DNA from: Helichrysum umbraculigerum
Taxonomy: Eukaryota; Streptophyta; Magnoliopsida; Asterales; Asteraceae
DNA: 64,000 nt
Assembly: GCA_949592205.1 (NCBI GenBank)
Contig: CATIUR010000001.1
Span: 70,661,559-70,725,558 of the forward strand
Direction: 5' to 3'
Of the stretch, positions 25,056-35,139 are shown in pieces. The notes under the pieces are model-generated. The model ran no database searches. It saw only the letters and a program-made list of their open reading frames with translations, and had not been told where the DNA came from. The number at the start of each line of letters is the position of its first letter. The first letter of the stretch is position 1. The translations under genes were made by a program, and so were the position numbers.

Positions 25056-26485
25056 CTATCTTATATTAATTAAAAGAAAAATCAGGAAAGAATAATAGCC
25101 ATTAGATAATGAGTAACAATAAAGATCTAACCATTAATTTATTCAATGACATACTTACTCTTATTTTTATGTGATAAAAAGACTAACATACACTTCTATA
25201 GTTACAATATACACCATTTTATATATACAATCTTCCTTATCTCTTTCTGAAAAACCCTCAATAAGTTATTTTTCAGTTCCAAAAAATTTATGACTTCATT
25301 CCATCACCCAATTATCTAAATTCCTATACGATCACCTTTATTAAATTCTTTTATCAATTTCTAATTTCAAATTCTTGGATTATGGATGGCAACTGGTCGG
25401 GTTCGGACGGATTTTAGTGTACTATTACCCATGCGCGTTTAGAATATTCGTAACCATACCCGGCCCAATACCCGCTGGGTACCCAATTAGTATTACCCAT
25501 CGGTTTTACGGATTTATTTGCGGGTTTCGGTTATCCCATGCAGGTAACTTTGGCCGAACAAACAAAATTTTAGTTGTTGAAAATACAATGCAAATGTGAA
25601 ACACGGAAAACAAACGAAACCAAAATACCATAAACTATAGTATATTCAAGATTTCAAATTTTAAAGCTAACAATTAAACTGTTTAATTAACTAATTCAAA
25701 GTTACGGTACGTTCAAGATAACGAACAATTTCACGTTTTCATATCATACAAAATTAAAATGTAACAATCGTGGAATTCCAAATATAAAATCGTATGGTAT
25801 AAGATTCACCAATTAATATGTACATTATCTTCTTATATATAAATAGGAGTATACATATAGAATATATAAGTTCAAATTAATAATAACTATTATGCAGGTA
25901 TGAATACGGGTAAACAACTATGGATACGGTTATATGTAATTGGGCCAGTATTACCAAAACCCATCACCATACTCATACCCGCAAAATAAGAAGATTTGTA
26001 CCCAAAGCGCATCCAAACCCGCTAACCGCCTTCCATATATATTTTTGAGTAGGTATTTTCTTGAGTTAACCTTGGTCCCGAGTATACTCTTTATATTAAA
26101 AAGTCAAAAAGGGTGAAATTTGTTAGACAAAGTATGATAACGCTCTTATTAATAATGATTATGATACAAGCATGGTTGATCATATCACATGATTGCTAAT
26201 AAAAGTGTTATGAAATTTCGATATAAACTTCTAATCTCAAAATATTAAGTTTTAGCCTTTTGTTATTTCGCTTACACTATCACAATATCACATGGATCTA
26301 TTTTAATATCACATATACTCATATCATTCGAATTATATATTATGTTTTGCTTCATATGCTAAAATTCGTGACTAATAGACCGTTAACGTACATTGATAAT
26401 GTAACTTAGTCCGGACGTACATATATATGATGCGACTTAATATTTTTCATGGACGATTCCGCGAATTTCACGGGTCCTAAACTAG
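25055..26485 (+). mobile_element. Non-autonomous Helitron inserted in an AAT microsatellite
   Basis: The 5' end reads TCTATCTTATATTAATTAAA, typical of plant Helitron starts (TC + TA-rich). The 3' end has a hairpin (CCGCGAATTTCACGG, one C/A mismatch) eight bases before a terminal CTAG. The flanks are A on the left and T on the right, as required for insertion between A and T, and no TSD is made. The 1431-bp interior has no Rep/helicase ORF. It contains two oppositely oriented GGGT/ACCC-rich segments (about 25390-25520 and 25925-26035). Confidence 0.78.
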
Positions 26486-26496
26486 TAATAGTAGTA

Positions 26497-26580
<84 letters not shown>
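26486..26580. repeat. (AAT)n microsatellite, right half
   Basis: Resumes with TAATAGTAGTAGTAATAAT and continues as perfect AAT repeats. A separate (CAA)n tract follows at about 26619-26648. Confidence 0.95.
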
Positions 26581-26617
26581 TGTACAGTAATAATAGTAAT
26601 ACTAACTAATAATTAGT

Positions 26618-26649
<32 letters not shown>

Positions 26650-26722
26650 AATAATAATAATACCTTGTGTCAATATGATATTATAGCAATCTCATCATCA
26701 TTGTTTATAGCAAGGTCATCTC

Positions 26723-28212
26723 TCAACAACTGCACAAACCATGTCCAATTGTTTCAACATCCACCAAAGCCCAAGCAATTGGATAAACTTGATTATTTGT
26801 ATCCTTTCCAATTGCTGAAAACAGTTGTCCTTGTGCAATACCACCCTTTATGAAACATCCATCCAAACCAATCACCATTCTACATCCTTGAATCCAACCA
26901 TCTTTAAGTGCCTTAAAACAGATGTATATCCTTTGGAACAATATTTGACCATTTAGCATCTTTTCAACATTAATTGAAACTATACTTCCAGGGTTAGTTT
27001 TCTCAATTGCAACCCTATAATCCCAAATCCTATCATAGTGACTACTTTTATCCTTCAAATCATCATAAATAGCCCTGCTTTTAGCCCTCCTACATTGGTT
27101 CTTAGACACACTTACTTGAAATTTGTTCATTACAATGTCTTGCATCAGACTAAGTTTGATTTTAGGATTCTCTTTGATCCTATCACTCAACTTGTTTGCA
27201 ATCCATTCGTTGGTGACCAATGAACCCAGATTGTAGTCCTTACCACATATGTTTGTATCATTTAATGACTTGATTTGAAAGGTTCCTTGATCCCCGATTT
27301 GTGATGCCCATAACCTAAAAGGACATTTGGGCCCAATTTGTGGTATAGGTTTCTTTCTTTTATGAGGCAACCTTATACCACATTTGACTAGGATATGATC
27401 TCGTTTACTCTCTTCAAAGTACAATCTGGATCCACTCGCCACTGCATAGTTACATATGCATTCTTTGAATTGTTCCACGTTAATAAACATTTCACCCTTT
27501 TTGGGTTTCATTGCTCTCCAATGTATAGATCATGCATCGGGTTCTTGTTGCTATACTCTTCAACAACTATTCTCTCATTCACATCCATGTCTGCAAAGCC
27601 ATATGGATCATCAACATTATCAAATGGTTCATAATCATTATCCTCAATATCCCCAATGTTCTCATCATCATTCTTATCCATGTTATTCTCATCATCTATA
27701 ACCACATTCTCATCATCAGTCTTATCATCATTAACCACCTTCTCATCATCATCAGTTTCATCATTAGCCTCATCATCATCCTCATTAACCACATCCACAT
27801 CCTCAACCTCATAACCTATATTCTCATCCTCATTAATCTGTTTATCATCCTCACTAATAGGATCATCCTCAATATATTCACTCATATCAATATCTTTATG
27901 ATCCAACTAAACATTAACAGGGCTTTTAATAGCTAGATCCATCATTTTTTCATATCCCTATCATTTTTCAAATTCTAAGCCCACCATCTTTTATTCCCTT
28001 CTTAGGTATACAATAATACATACTATCACAGACTAAATCAAGAATGTCTTCAACTTTATGAGAAATTCTTTCGCACTAGTATTGTTAAAATTGTACCCAT
28101 TGAAAGTGAGTAAAGCACTACCACCATACGTAAGTGTATCCATTTTAAAATAACCATAACAATGCACTCTAACAGTGCACACTAAATCGACATTATCACT
28201 AGCAGTAGCCAT
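26723..28212 (-). pseudogene. MULE (Mutator-like) transposase, N-terminal part
   Basis: Start at 28212 (MATASDNVDLVCTVRVHCYG). The N-terminal segment is followed by a frame change and a very acidic linker (EYIEDDPISEDDKQINEDE and many Asp/Asn runs, 27508-27906). After another frameshift at 27508-27511 comes the DNA-binding region (YAVASGSRLYFEESKR..VKCG..CPFRLWAS), the C-X-rich start of plant MULE transposases, then the catalytic-domain entry VIGLDGCFIKGG (first DDE aspartate) and QVYPIAWALVDVE. A frameshift at about 26760 ends the conserved frame; the other frame continues into DDLAIN. The length and order fit a MuDR-type protein, decayed by several frameshifts. Confidence 0.85.
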
Positions 28213-28607
28213 GGAAGAAAGAAGAAATCCTTACCAATTCCCGAAATGGAGTTAGGGCTCGTTGATTGCACTTACATAGCAACTTCGTATGGGAAGATCG
28301 GAGTTAGGTGGGAGAGAATTTTGGGTTTAGAACAATCAGAGTTAGGGTTTAAATGTGACGATCAGAGTTGGGGTTTAAAATGATCAGAATTCTGTAATTT
28401 ATTTCTTATCCATTAATTGACTCATTTAATTAAATCGAAAGGTAATTACACGTCACAAATTAAATGGCCGGATTACCAATTCACCAGTCATTTTTCCCCT
28501 GGACTCGATTTTAAAATGTAGGTCCTTTTTGGGCATCACTAAAAGTGATATTCCCTTTATTGTCAAATTTTGACAACTTGGTTACCTTTTCGGGGCCATT
28601 TGCCCAT
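28213..28607. other. MULE 5' flank, possible TIR region
   Basis: No ORF. AT-rich except for a distinctive terminal stretch (about 28480-28607) with TTGTCAAATTTTGACAA and CGGGGCCATTTGCCC, which looks like the outer end of a MULE terminal inverted repeat. The partner end is not in the window. The Tat element begins here with putative TSD cccat (28603-28607). Confidence 0.4.
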
Positions 28608-29693
28608 TGTTTTGGTCAAAAATTACACTAAGCAATTAAGTGATCAAATTTAGATTGTGAGGTTAGGTGTAAAAATTACTCTCAAGATAATTACGTAGAA
28701 ACACGATTATCTCTATTAGTAAGCAAATATTTTGTGTAAAAAAGATAGATTAAATACGTAGATCCTTGTTGAACAAATGTTTTAATATCAAAGCTCAAGA
28801 ACAGATTGAGGATAATATCTATTTGACAATGAAAATGTAAAAAGAATGCAATTAAAGTGATACGAATTATAAGTAAATAAAAACGACACAATGATGTACG
28901 AGGAAAGCCCTTGATCAAGGTTGATCGCCGGCACAAAACCTCGGGAAGGATCAAATGATCCTTGCCTTTGTTAATCTTATAAAAATAAAAGTAATTGGTT
29001 ACAAACTAAGAGCACAAGGATGATCGGCTATGTGATTAAGTGTGTGAATCTAGCTAAGTGTTGATGAAATAAGTGTAAATGAAAGTAATAGCAGAGTGTT
29101 TGTGAGTTTTGCAAGTGTGAGGAGTGAATATTTGTTAACCTAATCGATCACCCATGCCTCGTTTAAATACTAAGAGCGTATAACAATATTCCCGAGATTT
29201 CAGGGATCCTCCGATGAAGGATGAAGACCACCAACGTCTCTTTTGACTTCATTTTACACGTGCATTAGACTCCGTCTTCATATAAGCGTATCAAGACCTT
29301 GCCATATAATCCGGAGCATATCTCAGATGACGCGTTCCTCTTATGACCTGGTCAATACTCAAGGAAAACAAACATGTTAAACAGCACATGATCCTGAACT
29401 AATATAGGTTTAGGATCCTGAGCTACGCATAGTCCAAAATAAACTTAGGATCCTTAATCAAGGATCTCCCTTATTCAGTACCCTGCATAACATATCCTGA
29501 ATAGGATCCTGCAAGACTAATGATAAGGATATATCCAGGATCCTTGACTATATCTGTGATCCTGAAAACAGATTTACAAAATATCATTATTCTAAGATAC
29601 GAATATGAAATATAAATACTTTCCATACCTGTGTGTCGGTATTATGACGCTAATAAGGATCCTGAAAAGTTAGGTAAAAATCTACCCACAACA
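28608..29693 (-). repeat. 3' LTR of the Tat-type element
   Basis: 1086 bp, starting TGTTTTGGTCAAAAATTAC and ending CCCACAACA. A TATA-like TATTTAAAC on the minus strand lies at 29161-29169. AGGATCC motifs fill 29200-29680. A conserved structured block is at 28894-28980 (see findings). Three further LTRs of this family are at 45417-46517, 53667-55061 (inverted, diverged) and 62990 on. Confidence 0.93.
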
Positions 29694-29706
29694 ATTGCCC
29701 CCGAAG
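29694..29706 (-). promoter_or_regulatory. PPT of the Tat-type element
   Basis: The minus strand reads ACTTCGGGGGCAAT directly before the 3' LTR; the GGGGGC run is the probable plus-strand primer. Confidence 0.6.
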
Positions 29707-29996
29707 TTATAACATTTTTCAGGATCCTTAAACGTTATAACTTCTCAAGCTATTCGCCCAAATCGTGTTAGGTAAGATATTTTACGTGTATCGGAGATTG
29801 TGCCCAAATCTTAATGATAACCTCTAGATTTTTATCACATCAAACCGCCATTTAATTTTCACACAAATCCTTTTATCTCTCATCCTCCTTCTTCGCCATT
29901 TCAATTTGTAATTACTCCATAATCTCATTCTTATAGTGATTTCCCATAGAGAGTTATCACTAATAACAATCAGAGCAAACGTAAAAAGATCTAATC

Positions 29997-30830
29997 ATGT
30001 CAGGTAATTTTCCTCCTTTTCTTTCTTTTCTATTCACAATTTCCTTCTCTTTTGTTCTAAATACCTTCATAATTTTCCAGTGCATTTCAGTTTGTCCGAC
30101 CTTGATCTAGAAATTCCATCCCGAAAAGAAGTGACCAAAATCGGAAGTTCAAATTTCAAGCCTTTTTCAACACACTTTCTCTCCAAAAAGAGAAAAGTTG
30201 AAGAGTTATATGATCTTAACAATCCGGCTTCCAACCTTCTGATAGTAAGGCCCTCTTCTTTTAATTCCTTTTAAATAAAGAAAACCTGATACTAATTCTT
30301 TTATTTAGGCTGCAGATATCATGATAGAGGATTACACAGATAAGGTCAAAACAATTGACGCTCTGACTTCCACCCTCAAGAAGAGTACTCTCGAACTGGA
30401 TAAAGCCAAACGAAAAATTGAAGTCCTGAAAGCTACTTTAGCCGAAAAATCCAGTTGTGCCAAAGAAGAAGGATCAGACACAAACAATACTCTAATGGAA
30501 GAGGCGAAGAGAGATGCCACTATCGTGGTATTGGAATCCAAAATCCACATGGCCACAGAAGCTGCTGAAAATGGATTAGACGCCAGTCTATGGGATGTCA
30601 AGGGATGGAAGAGCAAATTAGCAAAGATGAAAGATGATTATCCCCCAAATCCATTCTTCATTGGTCTCGGAAGATCCAAAGCAAAAGGAAAAGCAACTAA
30701 GGTACCCAAGACGAGGATCACCGATACACTGAACAGGGGTGAAGCGTCTAATTCCAAAAATGACGAGAAAATAGCTGCAACCGTTGATATAGCCGACAGC
30801 GAAGGATCCGCGAGCGAGGATGGTATTTGA
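29997..30830 (+). CDS. Spliced antisense gene of the Tat-type element, coiled-coil protein
   Basis: Runs opposite to gag-pol, between integrase and the 3' LTR. Predicted exons: 29997-30003 (ATG TCA G, donor CAG|GTAATT), 30081-30244 (acceptor TTTTCCAG, donor GATA|GTAAGG) and 30309-30830 (acceptor TTTATTTAG, stop TGA). Exon phases join without interruption to give 230 residues. Exon 2 has SLSDLDLEIPSRKEV and a basic LSKKRKVEELYDL (possible nuclear signal KKRKV). Exon 3 has a coiled coil (about residues 60-120, repeating TSTLKKSTLELDKAKRKI) and a basic then acidic tail. Tat/Retand elements are known to carry an antisense ORF here, often with a plant-mobile-domain; that domain is not visible in this short version. 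It may be only the C-terminal part of a longer ancestral protein. Confidence 0.6.
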
Positions 30831-32254
30831 CTAGCCGGAGCTCGATTTTTATTTTCATTTTGATGCTCTTTTACTTTCTAAGGGCTGTGTTTGTAACCAA
30901 AACAATTAATTTGGGGTAAGGTTGACCTGGCATGGTCAACCATGGTTGTGTTGAATGTGGTTCATGTAGGCCACAAGACAATTTTATACTTTCCGCACTT
31001 CTTTTGAACTCAATCTAAGGATTTAAATAATCTTTAGATCTTTTGGTATTAATAGTATTAGGATATTATCTATATCTTGTGTCTTCCGGATATTGAGGAG
31101 ATTCCCTCAGTATACATATACATGTTTGCTTAGAAACAGGATCCCGAGGAGATTCCCTCAGGATACATCCAGGATAATGAGAAGATTCTCTCAATATCCA
31201 TTCAGCATTACAGATTTCAAGGATCCTTAATCGGATCTGAGATAATCCCGAGTTTAGGATCCTAAGATTCCAGGATCCTTACCCGGATTTCATATTAACT
31301 TGAGTTCAGGATCCTAAGATTTCTGGATCCTAAAATATATTGCAGACAATGATGAACTCCCAACGAGTATTTCCTGTAATATATAAATGTTGATAATTTG
31401 TCAAACAATTGTGAAAACAATTTATTTTTTGAAAAATGTTGTGATCTTAAAAAGATTTTGTGATCCTTAGATCAAAACAGTTTTGACAATCATGAAAACA
31501 TTAGAGCTAATAAAGTTATTTATTAGACTTAACCAATGAAAACTTTGATAATGTGAATACATTATAACCATTAGATAGTTTAAGAAAACTATAAAAGTGA
31601 CATGTAAATGCCAAATCATTAGGTAATGTGAAAACATTACAAACCGTTTGATTCTTGGGCTACGCCATTTGAGACATGAAAATGCCTAACCAATTGGTAA
31701 TGTGAAAACATTACAAACCTTAGAGTGACGTGAAAACGACACAAACCTTAGATCGATACGTCTAGTGCACATCAGTATCGACATTCGTTAGCGCTTGATC
31801 TATAGGCCAACGGAAATGAAGTTGTCGGGTACCAGAGGCATCATCGATTCCCTAACCATGGCACTATAATCAAACATTGTGCGCACCCGGCGAGGTGTCA
31901 AAACCCTATTCGTAGAGAGGTGTTTATTCGTACGAAAACCTCTAAACCTTAGAGAATCGCTGGGATCCTTAACGGAGGAGAGGTGGCCAACCTCTAATCT
32001 TCATTCTATGATCTTAAATGTATGAACTACAACAAATACAAAATCTTGGGTAAAGGTGGGTGTTAGTTTGCCTAACACCCCTCCGATGCTTAAGTCAGTA
32101 GAGTATTCAATGAGAATAATAATCATAATAAACTTTCATGCATATGTCAATATATAATGATAATACACACATACATATATAGTAAAAAGTATTAAAATCA
32201 ATGAAAAGTTAAGGATCACAGAAGTACCTTTTATGTTGAATAAAAACATTCAAC
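30831..32254. other. Non-coding 3' region of the Tat-type element with palindromes and hairpin array
   Basis: No ORF of note. AGGATCCT-type sites cluster at 31140-31345. From 31407 to about 31740 a series of short hairpins with differing stems occurs (see findings). The remainder, 31750-32250, shows only one more GGATCC site and AT-rich sequence before the integrase C-terminus. Confidence 0.7.
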
Positions 32255-33532
32255 TTACTCATGGTAGAGTTTGAAATGAACGGCATTCCAGGATCTTGGA
32301 AGTAGTTCACCATCCATATTGGCCAACCAATATGCCCCCTTTCCAGCATCCGAATCTATCAAATATGGACCTTCCCACTTTGGTGCTAGCTTTCCTTCCG
32401 CAGGATTCTTAGTATTTTGAAATACTTTCCTTAATACCAAATCTTCTACTCGAAACCTTCTTATCCTAACATTTTTGTTGTAGGATCTTGATATCCTTTG
32501 TTGGTATGCAGCAATCCTAAATTTAGCATGATCCCTCAACTCATCCACAGTGTCTAAATCCTAAATCAATGCTTCTTTGTTTGCTTCCACAGTGTCGAAG
32601 ATCTCGAAGCTACCTGCAAGATCCTTAACAATCTCCAAATATGCAGCTAATCTATCTACTTTTACAGTGTATGTCCCATTATAATGATTAGCAATTAATA
32701 ATGAGTCAACATATACATTCAAGTACTTTATTCCAATATCCTTAGCTAATTGTAATCCTGCAATTAATGCTTCATATTCTGCCTCGTTATTTGTAGCCTG
32801 AAATTCACATCTTATAGCTTGAGTCATAATATCACCTTGAGGTGATTTTAATACAATTCTTAATCTGGTTCCTTTTATATTAGAAGCACCATCGGTGTAT
32901 AATGTCCATCTTTCAGTTATATGATTTAGTTCTTTTACTTCTAAATCTACTTCTTTTTGAAGGTCACTAGTGAATTCAGCAATAAAATCTGCCAAAGCTT
33001 GGGATTTAATTGCATTCCTAGGTTCATAAATCAGATTATAAGCACTTAACTTTACAGACCATTTAGCTAGGCGTCCTGACATTTCTGGTTTTCTCATAAC
33101 ATTTTTAATAGGATAATTAGTTCTTACATGTATAGGGTGTGTCTCAAAATAATGCCTAAGTTTAGTGGATGCCATGACTAATGCAAGTATAAGTTTTTCA
33201 AGATGGGAATACCTTGTTTCAGCATCTAATAGGCTTTTACTTACATAGTAAACAGGATGTTGTTGTCCTTCATGATCCTTCACCAGTACCGCACTTACAG
33301 CATTCCGAGAAACCGATAGATAGAAGAATAGTGGTTCACCATTCTCTGTCTTCATCAATAAAGGAGCTGATGACAAGTAATTCTTCAGTTCTTGAAACGC
33401 AGCTTCATGCTTTTCTCCCCACTCGAACTTTTTGTTCTTCTTGAGGATATCATAGAATTCCTTTCATCTGTCTGAGGATCTTGAAATAAAACGATTCAGA
33501 GCTGCTATCCTTCCCGTTAACCTTTATATATC
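32255..33532 (-). pseudogene. Tat-type pol, RT end, RNase H and integrase C-terminus with integrase core deleted
   Basis: The frame resumes at the solo-LTR TSD (33528-33532) with RLTGRIAALNRFISRSSD, a TGA stop, KNKKFEWGEKHEAAFQELK, then the RNase H-fold connection and RNase H (FFYLSVSRNAVSAVLVKDHE, LYTDGASNIKGTRLRIVLKS, ATNNEAEYEALIAGLQLA, catalytic DGAS and E present). It then passes directly into VEANKEALI, a TAG stop, and DLDTVDELRDHAKFRIAAYQ, the region just after the integrase core, ending WNAVHFKLYHE. The zinc-binding and DDE parts of integrase are absent: a fusion within the SFEIFDTVEANK stretch removed them. Confidence 0.88.
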
Positions 33533-34970
33533 TGTTATTGCTGAAAACAACGGGTGGTTTTAAATTTATAATTGCTGGGGTCTAAGTGTGACTTACTAGT
33601 ACTGAACCAAAAGGTTAGTAGATGGTAAGTTGGATCTAGAGTCATTCTTAAAGAGAAACTGAATTGAAACGGAGGTGATCCAATCAATCTTTCTTTTCTA
33701 GTAAATGTTTTAAAAGAGTGCATTGGGGGTTTTGGTTCAGTTAATTAAGTAAACTAAATAAAGCGAATAAAATGTAATAAGATGTCAGATAATGCAAAGT
33801 AGTATTTGTTGTGAGTTTGTTAGTTAATAATTATGGGATGATAACTCTTACGGGAAAATGATTAACTAAATTGGGTTGCTTATGAGATTCCTTAACTTGT
33901 GGTATAACCAATAGATTCCTTATCAGTCGGTTATCAACTAATATGTCACGAGGAACTAAGGTATCATGATTCTGACCAGACAGACGATGCTCAACTCTCC
34001 ACACTCTCCTGTGAGGGAGTCAGTGGCCCATATTATTGAACGTATTCGCTCGTGGGCGAAGGAATAGAGTAGCAAGTCCATAACACGTCTAGCCGTTCTT
34101 AATACCACAATGATTATGAATCCATTAAACAACTAACTTAGAACTTGTGTCCGGACTTATTTAATCAATTTCTACCAATGAAACTTAAGCATGATAAACG
34201 AGGGAAAGCATTTAGGTTTCTTGCGTACCGTACTTTAGGGTTCATGGTTTTAATAAAAAGTATTGGTTTAAGTTGGATTTTAAACTTGCCTTTCTCAATA
34301 CAATTAACAAATCCCTAGGTTTTCGTAAATGGTCATTTAGCCTTTAGCCTACCTAATCTAATCTAATTTAAACTAAAACAACTAATTAAAATGCTGACGG
34401 CTTTTTACAGAAAGTTAAACCCAGACCATGTCGGAAAATACTATGGTGGCTCACAACGTATTGAATTGTTTACCAATGTTTCCGTTGTGAGTTTAATTGC
34501 TTCGCGATGTTTACATGATAAGTACATTGTGATTGGAAGTGTACAATGCTCATGGCAAGTCCACGTAATCACATTGCATTTTATAATGCTTGCATGACGT
34601 TACAATAAAAAACATAGCTTTTTACACAGATAACTATTGACCGAGTATTGAGGTTCGCGACTCCTCTTTACAAGGTTACAATCACGTTTGTTAATCGAAA
34701 GGCGAATATAAGTTTTAGGTTTAAAATCACAAGATAAGTCCGTTCACAAAGTTTCCCATTTTACAACGTCGATCAATAATACAACTACCTTCGGTCGTTA
34801 CTGGCTTCCATATATTTGTACTATGCTCAAAAGCATTTCCAATACTATACCGAGTAATCAGTCGAATAGGGGCCGTCATATTATCTCACGACGTATTCAA
34901 AGTTATCCCATAATTATATATACTAACTACATCACAACAAATACAATAGTAATCTACTCGCTAATCATGG

Positions 34971-35065
34971 TGTAACAACCCCAAAATTAGGGCCAATTTA
35001 AAATTTCCCTAATTACGTGTTTACTACTTGTATTTAATATGAAATAGGATTAAATACGTTATTTA

Positions 35066-35139
<74 letters not shown>

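Noticed and set aside
25390..26035. Separate inverted-repeat (MITE or hAT-like) element inside the Helitron, based on opposed GGGT/ACCC-rich ends
   Set aside because: Ends pair only loosely, no TSD found; more likely internal Helitron sequence.
30332..30616. 94-residue minus-strand ORF
   Set aside because: Shadow of exon 3 of the antisense gene; no motif.
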